64,000 nucleotides of DNA from Torymus aiolomorphi (lineage: Eukaryota > Arthropoda > Insecta > Hymenoptera > Torymidae): contig CM070874.1 of assembly GCA_036365515.1 (NCBI GenBank), forward strand, positions 43,337,083 to 43,401,082, written 5' to 3'. Numbering within the stretch: position 1 is the first letter of the stretch; every line of letters begins with the position of its first letter. Shown here one piece after another: positions 47,569 through 60,994 of the stretch. The position numbers and the translations under genes were made by a program. The notes under the pieces are model-generated. The model had not been told where the DNA came from. It saw nothing but the letters and a program-made list of their open reading frames with translations, and made no database searches.

Positions 47569-48453
47569 ATGTCAAAGATTTTCAATCGCTGTTGTAACCC
47601 TTTTGATGAAGCAAAGCATTCATCTAAACTGAGATTTGTTTCTGAAAAAATGAAAGCTCGTTTTCCGAACTTACAAGATAAAGATAAAATATGTGATTCT
47701 TGTCAATTAAAATTTGATGCGAAAATTGAGGAAGAAAATGTAGTGTCAATGGAAGAATCTAGAGAAATTATTTCTAATTTACAAAAATTGTTTAACGATG
47801 ATAATTTGTCGAAAAATGAAAAAATGTTGCTTTTAAAATTACTCCCAAAAAACTGGAGTTCTCGTAAAGTTGCTAATTTTTCTAATTCATCCCGTTGGCT
47901 TGTAACAAAATGTTTGTCAGATAGTCAATCCCTTTTAGTTGATAAAAGGGGAAACCGAAAAATATCATGTGATACTGTAAACGAAGTAAAACTTTTCTAT
48001 CAAAATGACGATAATAGTAGAATCATGCCAGATTATAAAGATAATAAGTGTATACGAAATGATGATGGCACAAAGACCTATGTTCAGAAACGACTTGTTT
48101 TGTACAATCTTAGAGACTTATATTTAAAGTATAAACAACAGTATCCCGAATCAAAAATAGGATTCACTAAATTTGCCGAATGTCGCCCTAAATATTGTGT
48201 TTTAGCTGATGCTAGTGGTACGCATTCAGTGTGTGTGTGCATTTATCATCAAAACGTCAAACTCCTCTTAGCTGGTTTAAGAAATTTAGTTTCTTTTGAT
48301 AAAATGGATACTTACAAAGATTGTACAGCTGAAATAGTTTGTAAAACACAAACAGCGAAATGTTACTTAAATATGTGTCAAAATTGTCCTGATATTGAAC
48401 CTCTAAAAACGGAACTTGAACTATTTCTTGAGAGGTCTGGGTTAATGAAATAA
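47569..48453 (+). CDS. Transposase-like protein, N-terminal part (294 aa)
   Basis: Begins with MSKIFNRCCNPF; a Cys pair plus a downstream CDSC could form a zinc-binding N-terminal domain. Conserved blocks shared with the relative at 38-40 kb include 'NEKMLLLKLLP', 'KLFYQNDD', 'YVQKRLVLYNL' and 'HSVCVCIYHQNVKLL'. It stops at 48453, just before 48462-49427 opens in another frame. In the second frame, sequence just upstream of its ATG (about 48438-48461) is open and reads as a natural continuation, so the protein was probably a single chain that has suffered a one-base frameshift near 48430-48445. A programmed shift or two separate proteins are alternatives. Confidence 0.75.
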   Translation: MSKIFNRCCNPFDEAKHSSKLRFVSEKMKARFPNLQDKDKICDSCQLKFDAKIEEENVVSMEESREIISNLQKLFNDDNLSKNEKMLLLKLLPKNWSSRKVANFSNSSRWLVTKCLSDSQSLLVDKRGNRKISCDTVNEVKLFYQNDDNSRIMPDYKDNKCIRNDDGTKTYVQKRLVLYNLRDLYLKYKQQYPESKIGFTKFAECRPKYCVLADASGTHSVCVCIYHQNVKLLLAGLRNLVSFDKMDTYKDCTAEIVCKTQTAKCYLNMCQNCPDIEPLKTELELFLERSGLMK

Positions 48454-48461
48454 AATTTCAA

Positions 48462-49427
48462 ATGTGGAAAACTACTGATAGATCAACATTGCAAACTGAA
48501 ATTGTTTCTAGTTCTTTATTTACTGATATCTTTTTTCCTCTTTTACATAAACTCAAAACTCATTCTTTCATTTCCAAACAGCAGTCATCTTATTTTCAAA
48601 TCTTACGAGAATCCTTAAGCAAAGGAGAATTTTTAATTTCCCTAGATTTTTCGGAAAACTATGCGTTCATTGCACAAGATGCGGCACAATCATTCCACTA
48701 TAATAATCAATGTAGTTTGGCAACAATAGTTATTTACTACAAAGGTTCAGATTCTAAAATCGAACACAAAAGTATGGCGGTTTTTTCAGACAACTTAATT
48801 CATGATACTGTGGCAGTTTACCTAATTCAAGAAATTATAATCGATTACCTTAAAAAATCTTTTGATTTCGTTAAAAAAATCATTTACTTTACTGATGGAG
48901 CTGCACAACATTTTAAAAATAAACATAATTTTCAGAATCTTTTTCATCATTATGAAGATTTTTCCGTTGAAGCTGAATGGCACTTTCATGCGACTGCTCA
49001 CGGAAAAAATGCATGCGATGGAATCGGTGCTTCTATAAAAAGTAATGCTAGGCGAGCAAGTTTGCGGAAAGTATCCGATAATTATATATTGACGCTGCAA
49101 GATCTTTACCAGTGGGCGACTAAATACTTTGAAAATATTTTGTGCTTTTTTTCATCAAAAGATGAATATGCTAAGGCTACAGATAAATTAAGACAAAGGC
49201 TAGATTCAGCGAAAACAGTGCCTGGAACTCAATCGTTTCACTGTGTTAGATTATTAGCTAACACTAAAAAGTTAGAACTAAAACGATTTTCAACATCCAA
49301 AGATTCTCAATTATACCAACCAGTTAAAAAAGCCGAACCCTCTAAAACTCGAATTAAGAAAAACATGAGTATCGTGAAAAGACCAATAAAAATAATCGCA
49401 AATAAAAATAAAAGAATTAAGGTTTAA
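48462..49427 (+). CDS. Transposase-like protein, C-terminal catalytic part (321 aa)
   Basis: Candidate RNase H-fold acidic residues: D62 in 'ISLDFSENY', D145 in 'YFTDGAAQHFKN', and D186 in 'ATAHGKNACDGIG' (or E172 just before it). Spacing and the 'TDGA..FKN' and 'HGK..CDG' signatures suggest a DDE-type nuclease, but I cannot match them to a named superfamily. The C-terminus is strongly basic (KKNMSIVKRPIKIIANKNK), as expected for a DNA-binding or nuclear tail. Conserved reading over 321 codons and the intact empty-site structure suggest fairly recent activity. Confidence 0.75.
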   Translation: MWKTTDRSTLQTEIVSSSLFTDIFFPLLHKLKTHSFISKQQSSYFQILRESLSKGEFLISLDFSENYAFIAQDAAQSFHYNNQCSLATIVIYYKGSDSKIEHKSMAVFSDNLIHDTVAVYLIQEIIIDYLKKSFDFVKKIIYFTDGAAQHFKNKHNFQNLFHHYEDFSVEAEWHFHATAHGKNACDGIGASIKSNARRASLRKVSDNYILTLQDLYQWATKYFENILCFFSSKDEYAKATDKLRQRLDSAKTVPGTQSFHCVRLLANTKKLELKRFSTSKDSQLYQPVKKAEPSKTRIKKNMSIVKRPIKIIANKNKRIKV

Positions 49428-49552
49428 ATAAAAAATTAATATATTTAAAACGTAATATATGATGCACTGATAAAACATTGTGTAATGCTTTTAATAGGAA
49501 ACAACAAAAATATGCACTACGTTTATAAAAGCACACTCGGGTCCAGCGCAAA

Positions 49553-50271
49553 AAGTTTGCGCAGTCGCTCGCCGCTGCTTCTTAATCTTATTACTTTTGA
49601 GCTCTACTTTTCTCCAACTTTAAAATGTAGGGGTTTGTAGCTTATAACTTGTACTTTCGAATGGTGCTATGCATTTTGAAGAACAACATGTTATACTTTA
49701 AGAAAAATGGTTCTGAACTTTCCACTCGAATTTCCGACCAGAAGAAAGTGTTTGGGAGTAAAAAGAATAGCACCATTGGAAAGAGCAGGAAAAAATCTAT
49801 CAATATATGTCTTTTGTTTTTGCCTGAGAGACTCAAAATACGATTACGAGCTCATTATACCAAGCCCGAGCGTGCGGCGCGTCCGAGCGCAGCGCGAAGA
49901 GCACGCGCGGCCACTCACCGCTGTCTTTTTAATCTTATTACTTTTGAGCCCGTCATTTCTCCAATTCGAAAATTTAGGGTTTTGTAGCTTAAGACTTGTA
50001 CTTTCGAATGGTCATATGCATTTTGAAAAAAAGCATGATATACTTTGAGAAAAATGTCTCTGAACTTTCAACTTGAATTTTCGAACAGAAGAAAAAGTTT
50101 CGGAGTAAAAACAATAGCACCGTTGGAAAGAGCAGGAAAAAATCTATCGATGAATATGTTTTGTTTTTTTCTGAGAGACTCAGAATACGATTACGAGCGA
50201 GTTGAACAGAGCGTTTTGCATGAAAAATGCGTCCCACGCGCCCGCTGGCTGGTTTCTGGCGGACGCTCCCA
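49553..50271 (-). repeat. Right TIR of the TA transposon, two modules
   Basis: Inverse of 46633-47351 with scattered substitutions and small indels, including both ~350-bp modules. The outer 100 bases differ at only a few sites from the left end. Confidence 0.9.
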
Positions 50272-50273
50272 TA

Positions 50274-51068
50274 TACATTATCAGTCCTTGGTTTTAATTT
50301 GTCTCCATTAAAAATTTCAAATTTTAAAATATTATCCAATATTTCCTCGGGAGAAATTGCCGGATTTTACTAGATTCCGGCTCAGAAAGTTTAAACAGTT
50401 TTACAATTGATTTCTTTGTTACAACTTTTTTTTCAGATTCTTCGTCCACTGCGACTAGGAATGTTTTGTGGAAGTACTTGTTCAACGTGGGTCTCCTTGT
50501 TGTATTTGAGCATGCCAAGCATAGAAAAATTAGTCTTTAAGCCAGTGTGATGTGATGACCCATGTGTATTTGTTTCTTATTTCTATCACAATTTTATTGC
50601 TTGAATCTTCAACGCAATTTCTCTGATAGGTATCGCTGTTACTACTATCAGAATCTCTGAATTTGCTACCAAAAATATATTTTATAAGTTTCGGATAAGC
50701 ATTATCCTTTCTTCTTCGGACTCCGATTCCTGAAGAAAATATTAATAATATATTTTATGTTTATATTACTTAATAGTATTTTATTGTTTTATTAATTTAA
50801 TTTAACATACCATATGCATAATAAAAATTTAAAAATATGTTTTAATAAATAAAAATATATCTTTAATTTATTACCTTGACTATTAGACGCTGTTCTGAGG
50901 GTTTTTTAATAGTTACCATTGTGGATTATCACTTTCTTCAGTATCTAAAGGATCTTCTTCCTCATCATCCCTTTCTTCATCTTCATCTCGCAACGCAGCT
51001 ACTTGTGCTACCAATGCATGTGATGACCTAGTTCTTCGTTTACTTCTAGTGGATAAGGCAGCAGACAT
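50274..51068 (-). pseudogene. Decayed repeat gene, copy A, upstream part
   Basis: A minus-strand exon-like ORF at 51068-50913 (51 codons, MSAALSTRSKRRTRSSHAL, Lys/Arg then Asp/Glu-rich); an acceptor-led piece at about 50735-50540 ('GVRRRKDNAYPKLIKYIFGS') ending in a stop; then 50518-50324 ('FLVAVDEESEKKVVTKKSIV'). It runs into the TA transposon at 50271. The pattern (short basic N-terminus, acidic stretch, introns) fits the start of the same unidentified repeat protein. Confidence 0.45.
50363..50456. repeat. ~93-bp segment duplicated at 43885-43980
   Basis: 'gattccggctca(g/a)aaagtttaaac', 'ttttacaattgatttctttg' and 'cgtccactgcg' occur in both places in the same orientation. The second copy borders the ARP-like remnant, marking a rearrangement junction. 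Confidence 0.8.
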
Positions 51069-53772
<2,704 letters not shown>

Positions 53773-53817
53773 TATTCAAGAAAACACTCATAGAAGAGAG
53801 AAAAAGAGTTTCCTCAC

Positions 53818-53991
53818 CTGAACATTAGAGCCCATGTTTCCCATACTAGCACCAGGAAGGGGAGCCCGTGGAGACCAAGCGTCAACGGCCTCTGTCAATG
53901 GACGCAACGGGAAGACAAGCTGTGGAGTCCCAATCTCGTACTGACGACTGGCCCCCAGACCAGAAACCTCCAAGCGACCGGTGAGAACCAT
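53818..53991 (-). CDS. First coding exon of an unidentified gene
   Basis: ATG at 53991 gives 58 codons ([20 protein letters not shown]...), ending exactly at a strong donor CAG|GTGAGG (exon end 53818). The start lies about 31 bases after an initiator. Ala/Gly/Pro-rich with no motif I recognise. The rest of the gene would lie beyond the (TA)n tract; I found no continuation, so it may be truncated. It sits about 180 bases downstream of the JmjC gene stop, on the same strand. Confidence 0.5.
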
Positions 53992-54019
53992 GATGCGCGT
54001 GATATCAGTTGTAATGAAT

Positions 54020-54054
54020 ACTGACCAAATCACGATGCACCCAGCCTTTTTATA
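54020..54054 (-). promoter_or_regulatory. TATA + TCAGT initiator promoter
   Basis: Minus strand: TATAAAAAGG at 54054-54045 and the canonical arthropod initiator TCAGT at 54024-54020, about 31 bases apart. The ATG follows about 31 bases later. Placement between the JmjC stop (54206) and the next exon argues for a separate transcription unit. Confidence 0.65.
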
Positions 54055-54205
54055 CTATGGAAATGCGCGTATCACACGATGGCAACAGCGCATAGACAGC
54101 CCCAGCGGTGGGAGAAGTCGCCGGACACGGTAACAATGTTGACACGGCTCAAAGGCGTAGAACCGTGGAGAACGTGACCGCACCGCTGGAAGTACATTAA
54201 CCGTT

Positions 54206-55805
54206 CTACGAGGGATATTTTTCTCGTGCCCGCTGCACGCCGGAACACCAAACCCTATGGGACTCAATGCCACCGGGGTGAAATTGTCGTTGGCACCCAT
54301 CACAGGTCACCTGTGAACCTCGACACTTGCGCCGATGCTTGGGAAGATATTTAGCCCTCACCGTTTTATTGCATATCTCGCACAAGCTACGCACCGTCCC
54401 ATCCTGACCATCAGGATGCTGTACCAACACGTGCCGTGCGAGGGCAGCCTCACCTACGTACACAGCCGAACACTGTCGGCAAGCGTGACGGACGAGTTCG
54501 GGCCCAGGAACCGCCAAGTGGCTACGGGCATGTAATCGCGCCGCCGCGGCAGTGGGCCCCACATTGAGGCAGCCATCCACAGGACACTGATGAAACGGAA
54601 GCGAGCGAGAGCGGGTTACCTCACCAGAGGTTCGGTTTTGAACTATCGGTTGGATGGCGGCTCCAGGGCAGCTGCAACCCGGCTGGTATGAGACGGCGTT
54701 CCAGCACGAACTGCCCACGTTTACGGCCTCAGCCAGGAGAATACCAGTATTTATGACCTGGTGGTACACTCCATTACGCACGTAAACTAAGGTACCGGGT
54801 GGCTGGCTCACCACCTGGTATGGGATACCTGCCGTCCGGAGAAACTCCGGAGTCACCATACTATTTTTATGGTGCAGCGGGTAGCCACAATCATCTAGCC
54901 ACGCCGACGCATCGTCCCCAGCGGTCCGCAAGTCTCGTATAACGTCTCTTAAAGCTGTCGCCAGGGCCCACGACGAATCAGGATGGATAAATAGCCAATC
55001 TTGACGCCGCCTTCCTTGCCCCAGTGCACGACATTACACGAGTCCAGATAGCCATCTTCAGGGTGTACCTCTGAGAAGGAATGATTGCCGGACAAATAAT
55101 AAGTAAGTACATTAATCCCCGACGACACATCTATTAATTGATTCCGGACTGGGTCGACATGGTACGGAACATCGCGCAACACCGAAGGCAAGGCCCCCAC
55201 AGCTCTTTGAAAATTCATCAAATAAACTGGTGCGGAGCGCTCGAACACGATATCCTCGATGGAATCGGATATCCAATTCTCTAGGCCGGCGAGAGAGAGA
55301 CCTGCCGAATCACACTGAAAAAAAAGAGAGAAAAAAAATTACTCCTATCAAACTTTTACAAAAAAAATAATCTACAAAATAGTTACACGCAGGCGAGATA
55401 TTAGCTCGTCACCGCTAAGCGAGCACGTATCATCGACCTTGTCATTAATAAATACACCGGCCGTGCGAGTTCGCCGCAATCGCAATGCAGAGAACTCGAC
55501 GCCTGGTGCACGCACTAGAGCGGCAAGCTGGTTATTGGCGGACTCCACGGCAGCTGGAGGCAAAACGTCAGAAAACTGAAACAAAAAAAAAGAAAAATTA
55601 CAATTACGGAAAACATAATAGCAAAAACAAAAAAAAAAGAACCAATATAAATCAAATTGCAATCACTTACAACATGTACAAAACAAGGTGCGTGTGAGCC
55701 ACGAGGAGAATGCATGAAATTACGTGCCTCGGTCAGACTCTTCCCGGTGTGAAAGCAGACAAACTTTTGGCACTCTCCACCAACAAAAAAGGACTTTTGA
55801 GCCAT
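54206..55805 (-). CDS. JmjC-domain protein with C-terminal zinc fingers (one frameshift)
   Basis: Exons 55805-55671, 55575-55387 and 55314-54206, with clean GT..AG borders, all phase 0, about 477 aa. A one-base deletion near 54997 shifts the frame; on either side the reading is open, so this could be a sequencing error or a recent pseudogene. The JmjC core has the Fe(II) ligands H192 and E194 ('SEVHPEDGYLDSCNVVHWGK') and a later His (codon at about 54763, 'NGVYHQVINTG'), with 'GIPYQVVSQPPGTLVYV' and 'AEAVNVGS' as in KDM-type demethylases. Four Cys/His fingers follow, two C2H2 ('CRQCSAVYVGEAALARHVLVQH' type) and two C2HC ('CEICNK..HRRKC', 'CDGCQR..HRVWC'). It would be a chromatin-acting 2-oxoglutarate oxygenase; the target is unknown. 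Confidence 0.75.
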
Positions 55806-56993
55806 TTTTTAAATCGTACTCGACAATAAATAGCAGTATTTCAATTAAAGATGAATACTAAATGAACCGACGAATATAGAAAGTAAAAAATATAATAAAT
55901 GAGGTAGCACGGAATAATAAGAGTCACAGGCGAAATAGATTCGACGAAACTAAACGAAATGCTTTCCTAAAACGTGAAAAGAAAAAGTCATAAAACAGCA
56001 CATTAGCTCAATGCAAGATGAGCCGTCTGCGCGAAGACGAAACTTCCTCTCGCACACTAAAAGACCAACACACGATAGAAAAAAAAACAGCTACCGATTT
56101 GTCATTAAGTTATCGCAAATTTATATGTTACAAAAAGGGCCAAGTTTGCATAAAAAATATTAAGTTAATGTGGGATATCATTACTTAACAAGAAAAGAGA
56201 AAAAAAACCTTTATAGAAGCAAAGTAATATTGTAAACAAAAAAAAGTGAATAATCATAGAGTACAGTTAACGACACATGTCAAACAATAATTAAAAAAAA
56301 AACTATAGCATAAGACTAGAGTCGATAGATAGATAGCAACTCGATAGGAATTCTACAGCAAAAGAATTAATAGGAAACACATTTAAAGAAAAAAAATATA
56401 TATAATAAATTTAAATGTGTAAATATTGCTTGGTACGTTTAAGTTTAATAAAAAATATTAAATATTTAATATTAAATGAATGAACATTACTGTAAAGTAG
56501 GAACTGAAAGGCATTGCAAAAAAATGCTGAAGACTGTAAGTAACAAAAATGGTAAAATTAAAGCTATAAAGATTTTTAATAGACTTCCAAATGAACAAAA
56601 AAAACTTAGATATAGATAAGAAATCATCTTTTAATGGATTAGAGAAAATATATAAGAATAATTGCTATATTCAAAGAAAAGGAACGTTAAACTATTATAT
56701 GTTATGTAAAGAATATATGTATCTATGAGAATGTTGACTAAATTTGAAGAGTCTGTATTAGATTTAGTTTTAGTTTTAAGTTTAGTTTTTGCCGGATCAG
56801 CGAACAGGAAATTGTTTTTCTCTGCTGAGTTACGTTTGTAATGTAATGCAATGTATTACTCTGGTTAAATAAAAAAAAAAAAAAAAAATACTTAACTGTT
56901 ATGCAATTTAAATACCTGTTAAAGAATTAGAGTAAAGGGGGTAGATTGCAAAATGATCATAAAATACTACGCAAAATAGAACTATCATAAGCG
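55806..56993. other. Region without a supported gene
   Basis: A-rich, low-complexity sequence upstream of the JmjC gene, with an A17 run at 56873. No promoter element was obvious just upstream of 55805, and no ORF of note. Confidence 0.5.
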
Positions 56994-57200
56994 AGCATTG
57001 ACGCGGACGCACACATGCCTGTTTCGTTCACACCGATTTGGCCTACCGGAGTTCACTCACACACGTACAGTCGAATACGCCGTGCTCCAGCTAGCATTGG
57101 CACGGACGCACACACGCGCACTCCGCTCACACCGATTTTGCCTATCGAGGTTCACGCACATACGCGCACACCATGCTTTAACAGTGGCACGAGTACACAC
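56994..57200. repeat. ~98-bp direct repeat, two copies plus a partial third
   Basis: 'gcattg(a/g)c(g/a)cggacgcacaca', 'tcacaccgattt(t/g)gcctaycg' and 'gttcac(t/g)cacayacg' recur at about 56995 and 57093; 'gcttta/acagtggcacgagtacacac' near 57176 looks like a degraded third copy. GC-rich against an AT-rich background. The two overlapping frames read through it and are not supported. Confidence 0.7.
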
Positions 57201-58540
57201 CCGACTGTCACACTGGAAGTATATTACAGGCGACATTATTTATTACACTAGGATAGATAATAAAATAATTAACAAATGTAAAGGAGGGATACGAAACATT
57301 GATACAACCACGACTCATATCCTCCCTAAAAAGAAAAACCATGTAATTAACATATTTTTAATAATTAATATTCTACCTCGTTTTGGGTAATGAAAAAGGA
57401 ATAAACTTTTATCGCGGAAATTAATTCTTTAAGTTCTTACAAGTCAGAAAACATTCATATATGATTAGTATTAATAAAGTAAAGCATTAGCTATGTTTAT
57501 TTTTTTAATGCGTTTTACTCAAAACATATATCTTCGAGGTTTTAAAACTTCCACAGCGTCCCAATTTTTTTTACAAGCAATAAGATTAGTTTCTATCTCT
57601 AGAATAGAAATTACTCATCATTTATGTACATTTAAAAAAAAAAAAAAAAAAATCTCTATCGGGTATTCATAATAAATAATGTTAACTCCTTTTTGCAAAT
57701 GGAATTATTTAAAATATAGTTTTAATTATCAGTAGTATAAAAATGAGTTTATACAAAAATTTTAAGTAACTCTTCTGGTATCTTGTATAAAAGAAAGCTT
57801 GAGTGTCAAATACTGACAGAAATCTCCAAAATCCAAAGGGAATAGCTAAACCAATACACTTTCATTTCTGTTAAATACTTATTGAATCGCCTCAAACTAT
57901 TCATTTTCCATAGCTATAAAATGTAAATAATAATTTCAATTCATAATGTTACCTCAGTTAGAAATTAAATGATTAAATAATTAAGCAAGTTGTAGCAATA
58001 AATTAATAAAATATCGGAACAATATCCAAGGCATCAAATAGCTCCTCGTTTAATAAAACCACTTACAACAAGATATGAAGACGCATTTCCGAATTAATTT
58101 CAATAAATAACCAAACAACAACAAAAAATTAGTAACTATTATATTATATATATAAAAAAATAAATCTAACCAAGTTTAGACAAAAACCTTTAACAAACAA
58201 AGAAGATGGGAAAGTATTTTTTATGTTATCTTGTAAATTTATTATAAGCATCATACTACTCTGTAAGCTACCAGATCGAAGTACTGGGGCAAAGTAAGGC
58301 GGATAAAAAGTATCACAGCTTCTGTATCATCTCTAGTAAATAAGTAAATAAGTAAATAAGTAATAAGTAAATAAGTAAATAATGTAGGGACTATAACGGC
58401 GTATTAAATTGCCAAATAAATGTTTAGTTACGAATACTATAAGCATAAGGTTATCGGAATGTGTAATTATACATCTAGTGACATTATCGTAAAGTAAGAC
58501 AACCTCGCACATTTTTTTTCATAGAGGAAAGGGCATTGAA
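57201..58540. other. Region without a supported gene
   Basis: AT-rich; a short 'taagtaaa' microsatellite lies at about 58339-58382. No pol-like sequence was found between here and the envelope remnant, so the 5' part of that element is missing or unrecognisable. Confidence 0.5.
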
Positions 58541-60623
58541 TTGAGAAAAAAAAATAAAAAAAAAATAATAAATCCAAACATAATTGAAACTTATCCTTCA
58601 AAAGTTAACCGGTATCCGGGCCTTAGGGTTTTTTTTACACGTAATGCTAGGATACTTAATATATTAAATGAACAACAAACAAAAAAAAGAAAACAAAGAT
58701 TAGCAAACGCATGTATGCTTTCAGGCTAACCGGTATCGACGGAATCACAGATGCGCAAATACGCTCAATTGAAAAAAGCCCCGGTGTACTTGCCGAAAAA
58801 CTTGGCTTATTAACAACCTCGAGTATTACCTGGAAAATTATACAACGGGTAAACCTATAACCCTTTACCCAGCAAGGAGAAAAGCTGCTAGATAACTGGA
58901 GAGTATTAACGCAATATTGTAAGACACTCAGCAATAACTGTCAGCACCAACAACAATTGAAAAGTATGTATAAACAAATTATGAGCAGCAACCAGGACAC
59001 GGAGAGAGTACTGGAATTGCTTCAAGGGCACGGGAAACGAGTTAATAACCGCAGGCGACGAGCGTGGGTCTCGATCGTGGGGAAGGTCAGTAAATTTCTG
59101 TTTGGAACTCTCGACGAAGCATCGGAAAAAGAAATCAAGGCGTTGATCGAGCAAACGGAAGAAAAAACAGTGCATTTATCGAAGCTATTAATAAACCAAA
59201 CCGAGATCATTTACAGAGAGTTCGGCGCCCTGCATCAGAAAACATCGGAAATAGAAACTAACATTCGGCTGCTAAATCAACAACAGATCAAGAAGCAAAG
59301 GGAAACAATTTTCCTTACAGCACTGCAAATATTAGAAGAACAAGTGCTACAATATGAAATAGACATACAAACCCTGACGCACGCAGTCTTGTTTGCAGCA
59401 CAAGGCTCCATACATCCTCGATTCATAGATCCGGCTCAAATCCAGGGAACGGCTGACTTGATAGCAGAAACAGTAATGGAGGCATCCTTCCCGATCTCAA
59501 GGACTAACGGCACTATTGCCGATCTCGTTAGAGTATCAACAGTATCAATATTGTTATACGAATCACAGCTTATATACCATATAGCGGTGCCATTAACGGG
59601 CTTCGTGACGTACGAGTTATACAAAGCGTCGCCACTGCCCATGCCTCAGCTCACAGCAAACGATTCAACAGCGTATGCGTACATCTGGCCGAGCTCTCGG
59701 CTCTTCTCCATCAGTCAAAATAAGGACACTTATATAAATATTCAGCCAGAGCTCTTAAACAAATGTAAGAAGCTCAATAAATTATATATATGTTAGGGGA
59801 CAGAGCCGGACCGGACAATCGACAACCAAGCAGCGTGCGAGATTAGATTAGCCGCAAACCAAACGCTTCGAGAACTCTCCGCGTGCGATATAAGATTAGT
59901 TAAATTAGACTTTACATACTGGACACGGACCAGCTCAGCTAATACGTGGGTGTTTTCTACAGGAGAAACTGATAACTTGCGCGAAATCCGCGGACAAGAC
60001 AATTACGATACGCGGCGTAGGGCTACTCGAGCTACCCCCAAGTTGCACAGCGCGCTCCAACTCCGTAAGACTGACCGCAACTCGTGAGATAAGAACAAAT
60101 TTCGAGACCACAACGTATGGGGAGACCATATTAAATATCGCGGACATTCTGAGCAATGCAACTATTAAACGAACAATCAGTACTCAATCACGTAATGAGC
60201 CAATCCGCGAGTTCATCAATAAAAATAAACACACCTGCACATGTACTCGAAGCAGGTCAAGGGTTACGAGAAATAATACATCAAGCCCGAAATCTCGAGC
60301 AGTATCGGTCAATTACCGACCAACTCGCGACACTTCAGCAAGGCATCTCATATTCAGGGGGTTCGATAATCTCCCTCGCGATTATAGGCACGATAATTTG
60401 GAAACTGTGGCCAAAGGGGGGGCACCCACTACTAATTAGAAAAAGAATGTTTTCAGCAAACCGGAGGTCAACCCCGGATAGACAAGCCGAAGCGTCGTAT
60501 CACTACGGCGTAGCAGAAGGGCGCATTTTCAGCGTACCACGGCTAGACACCCTAGCCATCGAAGACTGCCCGCGCCTTCTAGAGAAGCAAGGGAGATTCC
60601 GCAGCACGCAGTCCATTACATAG
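58541..60623 (+). pseudogene. Envelope (baculovirus F-like / errantivirus-type) remnant
   Basis: Relic of an insect retroviral-type fusion glycoprotein. The main open part (58957-59796) has a basic RRRR cleavage-type site at residues 32-35, followed by a Gly/Phe-rich segment ('GKVSKFLFGTLD') like the fusion peptide of baculovirus F and errantivirus Env proteins, then a long heptad-rich coiled coil. 60156-60623 holds a hydrophobic membrane-anchor segment at about residues 68-84 and a cytoplasmic tail. Between 59796 and 60156 the frame is broken by stops and frameshifts. Upstream, only short pieces of the surface subunit remain (58541-58860), with a break near 58727. Not functional as it stands. 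Confidence 0.75.
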
Positions 60624-60994
60624 ACGACGCCGCACCAACTAACGTCGCCAGAGCGTCACAAGCTCAATAAAACAATGAAACATAAATTATAATTTATAAA
60701 TTTTGTAATAAGAAGAGAGAGACAGATAGCCAATAGGTAGAATTGTAAAATATGAGGAACACCTACACAAACATATCACAACACATCACAAAAAATTGTA
60801 GCAAAAACACATATACACTAGCCAGAAAATTTTTTGTAAACGCTCCCAACCGCTTTTTAGGTCAACCTACGCAAAATAAACAATCTAGCATCAGAATATC
60901 AACTTAGCACACCTTCAACCTAAGACGCTACGCGGGGATCCATGGATTTTTTTTTCTACTACGAGGCATACTTTTGCATCATCCAAGGGGATGA

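Larger units (their letters stand above)
46633..50271 (+). mobile_element. 3639-bp TA-target DNA transposon with ~720-bp modular TIRs
   Basis: Ends TGGGAGCGTCCGCCAGAAACC and its inverse, flanked by TA (46631-46632 and 50272-50273). The same host sequence without the insertion is present at 63698-64000, with a single TA at 63789-63790, so both borders are proven inside the window. Each inverted arm is about 720 bp and consists of two ~350-bp direct modules. The interior encodes a two-part transposase-like protein (47569-49427). The TA target resembles Tc1/mariner, but the protein does not look like Tc1/mariner; I cannot place the superfamily. Confidence 0.92.

Noticed and set aside
49642..50339. 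Short frames repeated in both TIRs
   Set aside because: The same sequences appear at 46927-47247 as part of the non-coding terminal modules.
56998..57390. His/Thr/Arg-rich frames
   Set aside because: They read through a 98-bp tandem repeat in two frames.
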